A stretch of DNA of 50,311 bases from Cyanobium sp. N.Huapi 1H5 (GTDB lineage Bacteria; Cyanobacteriota; Cyanobacteriia; PCC-6307; Cyanobiaceae). Where the stretch lies: contig NZ_JAGQBH010000010.1 in assembly GCF_024345535.1 (NCBI RefSeq), forward strand, positions 1 through 50,311. Reading direction: 5' to 3'. The position numbers were made by a program, and so were the translations under genes. Shown here in pieces: positions 8,147 through 18,292 of the stretch (its first letter is position 1; the number at the start of each line of letters is the position of its first letter). The notes beneath the pieces were generated by a model. It saw nothing but the letters and a program-made list of their open reading frames with translations, was not told the DNA's origin and ran no database searches.

Positions 8147-8529
8147 CGCACGTGGCGGAGGCCATCCACCGGGTGATAGGCCTCACCGGTGGTTTCCTCG
8201 TAGACGATGGCGGGAAGGCCGGTCTCGAACATGGTCTGGAGGGCCTCCTTCAGGTAGGGGTTCCAGCCGCCGGTGGTCACCTTGCCGTGGCGCACGGTCC
8301 AGTCCCAGGTGCCCTGGAGGTCACGGGGGATGCGCCCCTCCCGGTCGCGCCGGGCCACCAGATCCTGGGATTCGACGATGCCGACCAGGATCGGATCCTT
8401 GCCGTAGGAGGGCGTCAGGCTGAGCTCGAGCCGGATCGGGTCGTCCTTCACCATCTTGAGCCGAAACCGTGGCGGCAGCTTCAGTGCTCCCAGCACGGCC
8501 GCCACGATTCGCGTTCTCTGATCCACCAT
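8143..8529 (-). CDS. Conserved hypothetical protein upstream of hrpB
   Basis: A 128-residue soluble protein with no signal peptide or membrane segment. It is basic near the N terminus and contains [37 protein letters not shown], a [20 protein letters not shown] segment and a C-terminal [14 protein letters not shown] do not recognise a named domain; composition and codon pattern are those of a real gene. Its TGA overlaps the proposed CTG start of hrpB, suggesting coupled expression and perhaps a shared role in RNA or DNA metabolism, which is inference. Confidence 0.75.
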   Translation of the reverse strand: MVDQRTRIVAAVLGALKLPPRFRLKMVKDDPIRLELSLTPSYGKDPILVGIVESQDLVARRDREGRIPRDLQGTWDWTVRHGKVTTGGWNPYLKEALQTMFETGLPAIVYEETTGEAYHPVDGLRHVR

Positions 8530-8590
8530 CGATCTCCGCCGGTTGGCGCATTCACCTCAGGGAGCCTATTCAGCGGCCGGCCGGCCGCGC

Positions 8591-8881
8591 TCAGGTCGGG
8601 TCGGCGGGGAAGGCGGGCTGCTCGTTGTCGCCACTGAACCGGACCGTCAGCAGGTCCTCCTGGGTCAGCTGGCCGTCCGCGTCCAGGAGCTCCGGGTGGA
8701 TGGTGAGACGGCCGGTGCGATCACCGGCGGGGCCGCCCTGGTCGGTGGTGGCGGCTCCGGCATCGCCCGGGCGGGGAATGGCGCGGAAGCCCTGCCCCAT
8801 CACCCGGAACGCCTGCCACAGCAGAACGATGAAACAGGCCCCGTAGACGATCGGGAAGATCTGCGAGAGGAGGGAGGTCAT
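8591..8881 (-). CDS. DUF2973 family protein
   Basis: A 96-residue protein with an N-terminal hydrophobic helix (about residues 5-27), a Gly/Ala/Pro-rich linker and a C-terminal segment [24 protein letters not shown] membrane anchor followed by HPELLD-x-G and a short polar tail is the DUF2973 pattern, seen in cyanobacteria; function unknown. It lies 42 nt downstream of a 34-residue single-helix ORF on the same strand. Family call is from memory of the motif. Confidence 0.72.
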   Translation of the reverse strand: MTSLLSQIFPIVYGACFIVLLWQAFRVMGQGFRAIPRPGDAGAATTDQGGPAGDRTGRLTIHPELLDADGQLTQEDLLTVRFSGDNEQPAFPADPT

Positions 8882-8923
8882 GGCGCGATGGGAACCCCGC
8901 AGTCCGCGGACTCCCCCCCATCA

Positions 8924-9028
8924 TCACCCGTCCGACGGAGCGGTGGTGGTGGCGAGCATCCAGGCCCAGAGGGAGGTGCAGGCGGCTCCGAAGGCGAGAA
9001 AGGCCAGCAGCAGGCGGCTTGTGTCCAT
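8924..9028 (-). CDS. Putative 34-residue single-helix membrane protein
   Basis: A short frame, ATG to TGA, encoding [20 protein letters not shown] followed by [14 protein letters not shown]. Almost the whole chain is one hydrophobic helix. It lies in the otherwise empty 150 nt between DUF2973 (42 nt downstream) and the divergent protease gene, and is co-directional with DUF2973. There is no strong Shine-Dalgarno (TCGGG only). The hydrophobic profile is protein-like, but conservation cannot be tested here. Confidence 0.45.
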   Translation of the reverse strand: MDTSRLLLAFLAFGAACTSLWAWMLATTTAPSDG

Positions 9029-9133
9029 GACCCGATAAAAAACTTTACAAAGCATAGCCGGTCAGGCCGGTTTGCCTCCCCTTTCTCCTTCCCGGGGACT
9101 TCCCTACGGTTTTTCCATCTGAGCTTCTTCACG

Positions 9134-10291
<1,158 letters not shown>

Positions 10292-10337
10292 GGCGGTTGC
10301 CCGAGCTCGCCGCCCAGAGGCGACGCGAGCTAGGTCC

Positions 10338-10607
10338 TCAGAGGACGTCCATGCCTCCCTTGCCGCTGTCGGGGCGAAGGGCGTCGAGCAGGCCGGCGTC
10401 CATGGTGAGCTCGGCGCCGAAACGGGCGGGGGCACCCAGCTGCTGGCGCATGACCCACTGGGTGGCGGCCTTCTGGCTTTGCCAGGCCTGCAGCAGTTGC
10501 TTGGCCAGACCCCGCAGGACCTGCGGATCGCCCGTGGCGTCGATGGCCCGGGTCATGCGCTCCAGCTCGAATTTCTGACCGAGGCTGAGGGCGAGAGGTT
10601 CGGACAT
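10338..10607 (-). CDS. Small helical protein, NblA-like pattern
   Basis: An 89-residue soluble protein. The N-terminal two-thirds (ALSLGQKFELERMTRAIDA, then DPQVLRGLAKQLLQAWQSQK) predict two helices; the motif LSL-x-QxFEL-x2-M-x3-I followed by a helix with LAKQLL resembles the NblA phycobilisome-degradation adaptor fold, though it is longer than NblA and ends in a Gly/Asp-rich tail. The resemblance is an inference from the pattern. It is convergent with the Deg protease gene (46-nt gap). An ATG at 10607 is the only sensible start. Confidence 0.72.
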   Translation of the reverse strand: MSEPLALSLGQKFELERMTRAIDATGDPQVLRGLAKQLLQAWQSQKAATQWVMRQQLGAPARFGAELTMDAGLLDALRPDSGKGGMDVL

Positions 10608-10861
10608 GGTGGGCTGTGCGATGGGGCGTTTCTGACCGGCCCAAAGCTACAAACTGTTTCAAGATGTCACGTAGCGGCTGTTACAGGGCCCATGCCCTGG
10701 TTAGGAAATCCGCTCAACCCCGGCCTCTGGCCCGCTCCCCCTTGCCGCCGGTCCTACGCCGCGCTAGCCACTGTGAAGCGGTAGGTCCTTTGCGCCGCCA
10801 AGGGCTGGGCCTGTCCCGTCCAGGCCCTGGCCCCATCGGCATCAGCGGCGCGCGTCTGACT

Positions 10862-11026
10862 TCAGTGGCGCTCGCGCAGCTCTTCCACGCAGCGCGTGAC
10901 GCACTCGCCGTCCTCGAGGGAACAGGTTGTGATGCATTCGAAGTACACCTCCATCGCATCGCTGGTGCCGGCGGTCTCCTCGCGGTCCGCAGTCCAACCG
11001 TCGGTGACGACGTTCTGGATGGTCAT
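10862..11026 (-). CDS. Small cysteine-containing protein (54 aa)
   Basis: Reads MTIQNVVTDGWTADREETAG, then an acidic stretch, then VYFECITTCSLEDGECVTRCVEELRERH. Four cysteines in a C-x3-C-x6-C-x3-C arrangement suggest a two-helix hairpin held by disulfides or a metal site. A good Shine-Dalgarno (AGGAG, 6 nt before the ATG at 11026) supports translation. I believe similar small proteins occur in picocyanobacteria but have no name for it. It sits alone in a 540-nt interval between the NblA-like gene and the ABC-F gene. Confidence 0.7.
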   Translation of the reverse strand: MTIQNVVTDGWTADREETAGTSDAMEVYFECITTCSLEDGECVTRCVEELRERH

Positions 11027-11151
11027 CGCTGCTCCTGGATGGGTGACCCTGTCAGCCTATGCACACAGAACCACCCACACCAGAGAAATGAGTCTTCCTG
11101 CCTAGGGAACGATGAAGTTGTATTTTGCGTCGCGCCCCTGACGGCGCCGCC

Positions 11152-12909
<1,758 letters not shown>

Positions 12910-12993
12910 GGAGCGGAAGGCGGTCGCGGTGTGCGCATCATCCCCTGCGGGGCGTCCTGCAGACTGTCGAATGGGTCCGGTCGCGTCGTCAGG

Positions 12994-13320
12994 ATGATCA
13001 AGCGCCTCGAGCAGATCGCCGCCCTGGTGGTGGCGGCGGGACTGGCGCTGACGAGCTACTGGCTGTTCTTCAGCTGGGCCCAGGGCGGGGGATCCCAGCG
13101 TCGGGAACAACCCCGCCGGCCCCCACAGGAGGGCCCCCGGTCCCCGGCCTCAGAGTCCGCCCCGGGCCTTGATCAGCCATTGCTTGGTGGCGCCGTCATC
13201 GAGGCCGGCCAGATGGGCTTTCACCTCCTCCGGGCTGACCGGCAGACCCTCCTGCTCGCCGAGGGCGACGATCCTGCGCAGGGCGCCGCTCGGGTCCTGA
13301 AGGGCCTGGCGGAACAGTGA
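12994..13320 (+). CDS. Putative small membrane-anchored protein
   Basis: A 108-residue frame starting MIKRLEQIAALVVAAGLALT, with one clear transmembrane helix (about residues 7-30) followed by a Gly/Arg/Pro-rich stretch of low complexity. The N-terminal 35 residues look like a real small membrane protein, divergent from the ABC-F gene. The second half overlaps, antisense, the better supported gene at 13150-13395, so either the two overlap by about 170 nt or only the N-terminal part here is meaningful. No family recognised. Confidence 0.4.
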   Translation: MIKRLEQIAALVVAAGLALTSYWLFFSWAQGGGSQRREQPRRPPQEGPRSPASESAPGLDQPLLGGAVIEAGQMGFHLLRADRQTLLLAEGDDPAQGAARVLKGLAEQ

Positions 13321-13395
13321 CTGGGTGAGCTCGGCATCGTTGCTGATGCGTCCGTAAAGCTCTGCGGCGTTGCCGGTGGCGTTGCTGGTGGTCAT
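13150..13395 (-). CDS. Small helical protein, Nif11-like pattern
   Basis: An 81-residue soluble protein with ELYGRISNDAELTQSLFRQA, LQDPSGALRRIVALGEQEGL and PVSPEEVKAHLAGLDDGATK. The pattern of two helices with x-D-x-EL at the start, a hydrophobic A-L-x2-I-x2-LG segment, then a G-(F/L)-x-(V/I)-(S/T)-x-EE-(V/L) motif resembles the Nif11 domain common in cyanobacteria. It ends in KARGGL, so there is no core peptide after the double glycine and it is not an obvious natural-product precursor. No modification enzymes lie nearby. Function unknown. Confidence 0.65.
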   Translation of the reverse strand: MTTSNATGNAAELYGRISNDAELTQSLFRQALQDPSGALRRIVALGEQEGLPVSPEEVKAHLAGLDDGATKQWLIKARGGL

Positions 13396-13485
13396 CCTGG
13401 CCGGGATTCTTTCCTGACCTTATGGGCACCGGGGCCGTGGGCGCAGCCCCTGGCGGGTGGTTCGTGAGGGACGGTGCGCGCCGGC

Positions 13486-13794
13486 TCAGGCGGCGCGGGG
13501 ACTCGTGTCCTCCTCGGCGCCGCTGGCGGAGGCGTCCTCCATGCTGCGGGCATCGAGGCAGAGCACCTTGCGCAGCTGGGCGTAGTTGGCGGCCAGGGAC
13601 TGGCGCCCCTCCTGCTGGGCGCCGAACTCGGCCCGCTGCAGCACATGGTGCAGATGGGTGAGCAGGTAGGTGCTGATCACGGCCGACACCAGCACATCGC
13701 TGCGTTCCGCCGTGCTGCGCCGCCGGTTCTGGCGGGTCTTGGGCTGCAGGGGGGTCTCGGAAGCGGTGGGACGGGACTGGGTGGTGCGGGCCAT
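13486..13794 (-). CDS. Conserved hypothetical protein
   Basis: A 102-residue protein. A basic, Ser/Thr/Arg-rich N terminus (about 30 residues) precedes a helical core: SDVLVSAVISTYLLTHLHHV, then LQRAEFGAQQEGRQSLAANY and AQLRKVLCLDARSMEDASAS. It looks soluble, with no signal peptide; no named family is recognised. ATG at 13794 is the only good start. Neighbours are the Nif11-like gene downstream and a divergent ribbon-helix-helix gene. Confidence 0.68.
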   Translation of the reverse strand: MARTTQSRPTASETPLQPKTRQNRRRSTAERSDVLVSAVISTYLLTHLHHVLQRAEFGAQQEGRQSLAANYAQLRKVLCLDARSMEDASASGAEEDTSPRAA

Positions 13795-14039
13795 GGCGGA
13801 AGCGGCCGGTGGGCCGTCGGAAAGGACGGGGGCGTGGAGCTAGTGGGCTTGGGCCTGGTTGTGGGCTGGGTCTGGGCCTGGATGTGGTCCCGGTGGTGGG
13901 CCGGGAGAAGGGGGTCCCGAGGGGGCGGGATGGTCCACAACCCTACTTTTGGATACTACCCATGACGGTCACTGTACACTTTTTCCTATCCCGCCGGATC
14001 CCAGCGGCACCCTCTCTTCGGCCCCCACCCAGAGGCACC

Positions 14040-14372
14040 GTGCCCACCCGTCAGACCTCCTCCAGCGGCAAGCCCAAGTCGCCGCGGATCCAGGTCGTCC
14101 TGCCGGAGGAGCTCTGCGCCCGGCTGGCCGCCCTGGCGGAGAGCGAGTCGCGCACGGTCAGCAACATGGCCAAGGTGCTCATCCAGCAGGGGGTGGAACG
14201 GCTGGAGCGGCAGCGTCCCCCCGAGCCGGCCGCGGCCCCCTACCCGATCGGGCCCGCCGTCGCCGCCGACCGCTTCCGCCGCGAGCTCGAGCAGCAGGAG
14301 CAGGCCGGCACCCGTCGGCTGCGGGGTGCGCCCCGCCGGCTGCGCCTGCGCCAGCCCCCCTCAGCCCCCTGA
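14040..14372 (+). CDS. Ribbon-helix-helix (CopG-like) protein
   Basis: A 110-residue protein. Residues about 15-57 (PRIQVVLPEELCARLAALAE followed by SRTVSNMAKVLIQQGVE) have the ribbon-helix-helix layout: a short strand of alternating polar/hydrophobic residues, then two helices with the S-x-S-N-x-(A/I) turn. Such dimers bind DNA in the major groove. The remaining half is Pro/Arg/Gln-rich and probably disordered. The GTG at 14040 gives the expected short basic lead-in; the longer upstream frame is low-complexity. No toxin gene follows, so it is not an obvious antitoxin. Its end overlaps anmK by 12 nt, convergently. Confidence 0.72.
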   Translation: MPTRQTSSSGKPKSPRIQVVLPEELCARLAALAESESRTVSNMAKVLIQQGVERLERQRPPEPAAAPYPIGPAVAADRFRRELEQQEQAGTRRLRGAPRRLRLRQPPSAP

Positions 14373-15506
14373 CGGCGGCGGCAGGGCCATCACGCCCAGC
14401 ACGGCGGCCCGCCGGGCCCCGGTGACCGAGGGCAGCGAGCCCGGATGGCCGCAGTGGCGCCACCAGGCGAGCAGGGCGAAGGCCAGGGCCTCCCGCTGGT
14501 CATCGGCGATGCCCTGGCTGGCCAGCGGCAGCACCGCCGTGCCGTGGCAGCGCCGCCGCAGCTGCTCCATCAGGAAGCCGTTGCGGGTGCCCCCGCCGGC
14601 CACCAGCAGCTCCAGGGGCCGGGGGCGTTGGGGGCGCGCCAGGTCCTGGCCCACCACCGCCGCGCTGAAGGCCGTCAGGGTGGCCAGGGCATCGGCCGGC
14701 TCCACATCGGCGCCGAGCTCCGCCAGCCGCCGATCGAGATCGGCGGCACCGAACAGCTCCCGGCCCGTGGACTTGGGCGGCGCGGCCTGGAGGTAGGACT
14801 CCCTGAGCCACTGCTGCAGCCGTTCCTCGTCGATGCGGCCCTGCCGCGCCCAGGCCCCGTCGGCATCGAAGCTCAGCCGACCGCCGCTGAAGCGGGCCAC
14901 CGCCAGATCCAGGAGCGTGTTGGCCGGGCCGCAGTCCCAGCCCAGCACCGGCGCCTTGCGGTCGGGACCGGCGGGGGGAGGCAGCAGGGTGAGATTGGCG
15001 ATCCCCCCCAGGTTGAGCAGGGCCCGCCAGCCGCCGATCCTGCCCAGCAGGGCGGCGTCGGTCGCCGGTACCAGGGGGGCGCCATGGCCGCCGAGGGCCA
15101 GATCGATGCTGCGGAAGTCGAACACCACCGGCCTCCCCAGCAGCTCCGCCAGCAGCGGCCCCTGCAGCAGCTGCCAGCTGGCCCCGCGGCGCTCCCCCTC
15201 CGGCGGGCGGTGCCAGAGGGTCTGGCCGTGGCAACCCACCAGTTCGGCCCGGCCTTCGGAATCGCAGGCGCGGGCGGCCAGGGCCTGGTGCTCGGTGAGC
15301 TCCTCGGCCAGATGCAGCAGGGCCTCGGCGTCCAGAGGCACCCCCTGACCGACGGCCACGAGCCGCTCGCGCAGGTCGGCCGGATAGGGGGTGTGGGCAC
15401 TGGCGAGGATGCGCCAGCGCGGCCGGGCCGGGCGACCCTTCAGGCTCACCAGCACCGCATCGATGCCGTCGGCGCTGGTGCCGCTCATCAGCCCCAGCAC
15501 CCGCAT
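14361..15506 (-). CDS. anmK: Anhydro-N-acetylmuramic acid kinase
   Basis: A 381-residue sugar kinase of the AnmK family, which hydrolyses the anhydro ring and phosphorylates 1,6-anhydro-MurNAc to MurNAc-6-phosphate in peptidoglycan recycling, in the cytoplasm. The N-terminal phosphate-binding signature LGLMSGTSADGIDAVLV is present (residues 4-20), with VGCHGQTLWHRPP (about residues 90-105), LGGIANLTLLPP and DCGPANTLLDLAV, and a C-terminal VAGGGTRNGFLMEQL loop. ATG at 15506 is preferred over a TTG five codons upstream, because it gives the family's MRVLGLMSGTS start. It follows ktrA by 20 nt and is likely the last gene of the operon. Confidence 0.95.
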   Translation of the reverse strand: MRVLGLMSGTSADGIDAVLVSLKGRPARPRWRILASAHTPYPADLRERLVAVGQGVPLDAEALLHLAEELTEHQALAARACDSEGRAELVGCHGQTLWHRPPEGERRGASWQLLQGPLLAELLGRPVVFDFRSIDLALGGHGAPLVPATDAALLGRIGGWRALLNLGGIANLTLLPPPAGPDRKAPVLGWDCGPANTLLDLAVARFSGGRLSFDADGAWARQGRIDEERLQQWLRESYLQAAPPKSTGRELFGAADLDRRLAELGADVEPADALATLTAFSAAVVGQDLARPQRPRPLELLVAGGGTRNGFLMEQLRRRCHGTAVLPLASQGIADDQREALAFALLAWWRHCGHPGSLPSVTGARRAAVLGVMALPPPSGG

Positions 15507-15526
15507 GGCTGTGCTTCGCAAGGGAA

Positions 15527-16231
15527 TCAGTGGGAAGGCAGGGCCTCGAGGGCTTCGCTGCTGCCCATCACCACCAGCAGCTCGGCGGCGTTGAGCACAT
15601 GGGAGGCGGGCGGGTTGACCGTGAGCTGGTTGGCGGGGCCCGCCGCCAGCACGCTGACGTTGTAGTTCTTGCGCAGGTTCAGATCCCGCAGCGACTGACC
15701 GACGAAGGAGCCGGGAACCTTGATCTCCTCGATGCTGTTGCGGTCGTCGAGGCGGAGGCGCTCCAGCAGGTTGGGCCGGACCAGCTCCATGCCCAGGCGG
15801 GTCCCCTGCATCTTCGAGGGGAAGACCACCTTGTCGGCGCCGACGCGCCGCAGCATCTTCTCGTGCAGATCGCTGGTGGCCCTGGCGATCACCTGCTGGA
15901 CCCGGCTGCCCTCGCTGTCCTTGACGATCAGGGTGGCCGTGATGCTGGCCCCGATCGGTTCGCTGATCGCCACCACCACCGTGCCCACGTCGAGGGCGCC
16001 GGCGGCCCTCAGGGCCTCCTCGTCGGTGCAGTCCACCACGCGGGCCTCGATGGCCGGATCCATCTGGCGCAGCTCATCGATGGCCCGCTGGCTGTTGTCG
16101 ATCGCCAGCACCTCGGCCCCGTGGCGCAGGAGCTCCTTGCACACGGCACTGCCGAAGCGGCCCACACCGATCACGGCGTAGCTGTTGGAGGTGTCGGACT
16201 CGCTGCCCTGCCACTGCCACCACTGGTTCAT
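15527..16231 (-). CDS. ktrA: Potassium uptake regulatory subunit KtrA
   Basis: A 234-residue cytoplasmic regulator with an N-terminal RCK/TrkA-N Rossmann domain (VIGVGRFGSAVCKELLRHGA, nucleotide loop at about residues 21-31; acidic AIDNS end of strand 2) and a C-terminal RCK-C domain (IEEIKVPGSFVGQSLRDLNL to the end). KtrA octamers bind ATP/ADP (and c-di-AMP in some species) and gate the KtrB channel. It follows ktrB by 49 nt on the same strand, as in a KtrAB system. KtrE, which completes the Synechocystis system, is not in the window. Length is typical. Confidence 0.92.
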   Translation of the reverse strand: MNQWWQWQGSESDTSNSYAVIGVGRFGSAVCKELLRHGAEVLAIDNSQRAIDELRQMDPAIEARVVDCTDEEALRAAGALDVGTVVVAISEPIGASITATLIVKDSEGSRVQQVIARATSDLHEKMLRRVGADKVVFPSKMQGTRLGMELVRPNLLERLRLDDRNSIEEIKVPGSFVGQSLRDLNLRKNYNVSVLAAGPANQLTVNPPASHVLNAAELLVVMGSSEALEALPSH

Positions 16232-16280
16232 GAGGACGACGTCGCAACGGGCATGGGGCGCTGATCGAAGGGAACCGGGT

Positions 16281-17660
16281 TCAGATGTAAAGCTCCTCGC
16301 GGGGGAAACCCACCCGATTCTGGGGCCGGCTGCCGTAGACGGCAGAGAGCAGAAGGAGAATACCGATCCGGCCCACGAACATCCCCACCATCAGCACCAG
16401 TTGCCCCCAGCGGTTGAGCTGGCTGGTGACGCCGACGTCGAGGCCCACGGTGCCGAAGGCGGAGACACAGGTGAACAGCTTCTCCAGGAAAGTGAAGGCC
16501 TCGCTGCCGGGGGTGCCGGCCGTGGTGTTGCCGAGCCCCAGCAGCAGGGCCATCAGCAGGATGAACAGGCCCGAGCCGAGGGTGACACCGACCGCCTTGA
16601 GAATCACCTTGGCGGGGATCTCTCGGTTGCGCACCACCACCTCGTCGTGGCCGCGCAGGGTGGAGCGGGTGGCGGCGATCAGGGCCGCGAAGGTGGTGGT
16701 CTTGATGCCGCCGCCGGTGCCGCCGGGGCTGGCGCCGATGAACATCAGCATGATCATCAGCAGAAGCCCCGAGTCGGAGATCGTCTCGAGGGTCAGAGGC
16801 ACGGTGTTGAAGCCGGCGGTGCGGGTGGTGATCGACTGGAAGATCGTCACCTGGAGCTTGTCCCAGAGACTCAGCTGCTCCACCATCCCTTCGGTGGCGA
16901 AGTGTTCGGTGAACAGCAGGCCCACCGCCCCCAGCACGATCAGCAGGATCGTTGTGCGGATGACGAGGCGGGTGTGCAGGCTGAGGCGGCGGATGCGGGC
17001 CAGCCGGAAGCGATTCACCCAGATGTCGTTGGTGACCCGCCAGCCGATGCCGCCCATGACGATCAGCAGGCCGATCACCGCATTGACGACGGGCTGGCTG
17101 CGGTAGCCGACCAGATTGTCGCGCCACAGCCCGAAACCGGCGTTGTTGTAGGCGCTGATGCAGTGGAACAGGGAGGCCCAGAGCCTCTGGCCCCGGTCCG
17201 GGATGTCGGTGAAGCCGAAGTTGTAGAGCGTCAGCGTGCCGATGCCGATGACGATGCCGGCGATCAGGAGGATCTGGTTGAGGGTGGGCCCGATGCCACC
17301 CACACCGAAATCATCCAGGGCACGGCCCTTGTCGAGGCGCTGGCGCAGGCCGGAGCGCCCCTGGACGAAGCCCTGGAGGAAGGTGGTGATCGCCATCAGA
17401 CCCAGACCACCGGTGAGGATCAGCCCCGCCAGGGCCACCTGGCCCGGAAAGGTGAGTTCGGCCCCCACGTCGATGATCGACAGGCCGGTGACGGTGATGG
17501 CCGAGGTGACGGTGAAGAGGGCCTCCCAGAGGCCCACCTCATCGCTGGAGCAGAGCGGACTGGCGAGCAGCAGAGTGCCGAAGGTGATCACCAGCAGGCC
17601 GGTGACCACCGTGAACTGCGGCACCGTCAGCCGGTGCCGCCAACTCTGCCGTCGATTCAT
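16281..17660 (-). CDS. ktrB: Potassium uptake membrane subunit KtrB
   Basis: A 459-residue Trk/Ktr/HKT-type channel-like K+ transporter. Four membrane-pore-membrane repeats are visible; the pore-loop filters read TSAITVTGLS, CISAYNNAGFG, SITTRTAGFNT and CVSAFGTVGLD, each with the conserved filter glycine. The flexible intramembrane loop of the third repeat (FIGASPGGTGGGIKTTT) is also present. In cyanobacteria Ktr is Na+-dependent and important in hyperosmotic stress. The ATG at 17660 overlaps the peroxiredoxin stop as ATGA (17657-17660), so translation is probably coupled to the gene before it; ktrA follows. Confidence 0.95.
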   Translation of the reverse strand: MNRRQSWRHRLTVPQFTVVTGLLVITFGTLLLASPLCSSDEVGLWEALFTVTSAITVTGLSIIDVGAELTFPGQVALAGLILTGGLGLMAITTFLQGFVQGRSGLRQRLDKGRALDDFGVGGIGPTLNQILLIAGIVIGIGTLTLYNFGFTDIPDRGQRLWASLFHCISAYNNAGFGLWRDNLVGYRSQPVVNAVIGLLIVMGGIGWRVTNDIWVNRFRLARIRRLSLHTRLVIRTTILLIVLGAVGLLFTEHFATEGMVEQLSLWDKLQVTIFQSITTRTAGFNTVPLTLETISDSGLLLMIMLMFIGASPGGTGGGIKTTTFAALIAATRSTLRGHDEVVVRNREIPAKVILKAVGVTLGSGLFILLMALLLGLGNTTAGTPGSEAFTFLEKLFTCVSAFGTVGLDVGVTSQLNRWGQLVLMVGMFVGRIGILLLLSAVYGSRPQNRVGFPREELYI

Positions 17661-18292
17661 TTGTTGGGCTGGGGGGTCATCCGCAGGTAGGGACGGATCT
17701 CGGTGACGCCCTTGGGAAACTTCGCCCGGGCCTCGTCGGTGGGGATCGAGGGCACCACGACGCAGTCCTCGCCCTCCTTCCAGTTCACCGGGGTGGCCAC
17801 CTGGTGGTGGTCGGTGAGCTGCAGGGAATCGATCACCCGCAGGATCTCATCGAAGTTCCGGCCCGTGCTGGCGGGGTAAGTGATCTGCAGGCGCAGCTTC
17901 TTCTTGGGGTCGATGATGAACACCGAGCGCACCGTGAGGTTGCTGAGGGAATTGGGGTGAATCATGCCGTAGAGGCTGCTCACCTTCTTGTCGCTGTCGG
18001 CGAGGATCGGATAGTCGACCGTGGTGTTCTGGGTCTCGTTGATGTCGCCGATCCAGCCCTTGTGGCTCTCGGCGGAATCCACGCTCAGGGCGATTGTCTT
18101 GACATTCCGCTTCTCCCATTCGGCCCGCAGCCGGGAGACCTCACCCAGTTCGGTCGTGCAGACGGGGGTGTAGTCGGCGGGGTGGGAGAAGAGCACCACC
18201 CAGCTGTCGCCGGCAAAGTCGTAGAGGTTGATCGGGCCGAGCTGGGACTCCTGAGTGAAATCGGGAACGGTGTCGCCCAGTTGCAGGGTCAT
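17657..18292 (-). CDS. 1-Cys peroxiredoxin module, possible internal start
   Basis: The 3' part of the fused frame encodes a full-length 211-residue Prx6/1-Cys peroxiredoxin: TVPDFTQESQLGPINLYDF, the active-site motif HPADYTPVCTTELG (peroxidatic Cys45, conserved P, T and C), YPILADSDKKVSSLYGM and the C-terminal dimerisation extension with NWKEGEDCVVVPSI. It reduces H2O2 and lipid peroxides. The ATG at 18292 is where a stand-alone gene would start, but the 15 nt before it (AATTTCTCTCCC region) hold no Shine-Dalgarno. It is listed so that the module is not lost if independent initiation occurs. Confidence 0.6.
   Translation of the reverse strand: MTLQLGDTVPDFTQESQLGPINLYDFAGDSWVVLFSHPADYTPVCTTELGEVSRLRAEWEKRNVKTIALSVDSAESHKGWIGDINETQNTTVDYPILADSDKKVSSLYGMIHPNSLSNLTVRSVFIIDPKKKLRLQITYPASTGRNFDEILRVIDSLQLTDHHQVATPVNWKEGEDCVVVPSIPTDEARAKFPKGVTEIRPYLRMTPQPNK

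Noticed and set aside
10304..10332. Imperfect hairpin between the Deg protease and the NblA-like gene as a terminator
   Set aside because: The stem has an asymmetric bulge and there is no T run on either strand.
10608..10861. Searched for a tRNA or small RNA in this gap
   Set aside because: No cloverleaf or T-loop consensus and no recognisable ncRNA motif; only scattered short complementary segments and one GTTACAG heptamer.
13150..13395. Considered as a leader peptide of a ribosomal natural product
   Set aside because: The chain ends at the double-glycine-like site, leaving no core peptide, and there are no LanM, radical-SAM or transporter genes nearby.
13840..13935. G-rich repetitive stretch encoding a Gly-rich N-terminal extension of the RHH gene
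   Set aside because: Low-complexity, G-skewed intergenic sequence; the GTG at 14040 gives a normal ribbon-helix-helix protein without it. Possible G-quadruplex, but not supported further.
14040..14372. Considered as antitoxin of a toxin-antitoxin pair
   Set aside because: The next gene is convergent anmK and no toxin-like frame follows.
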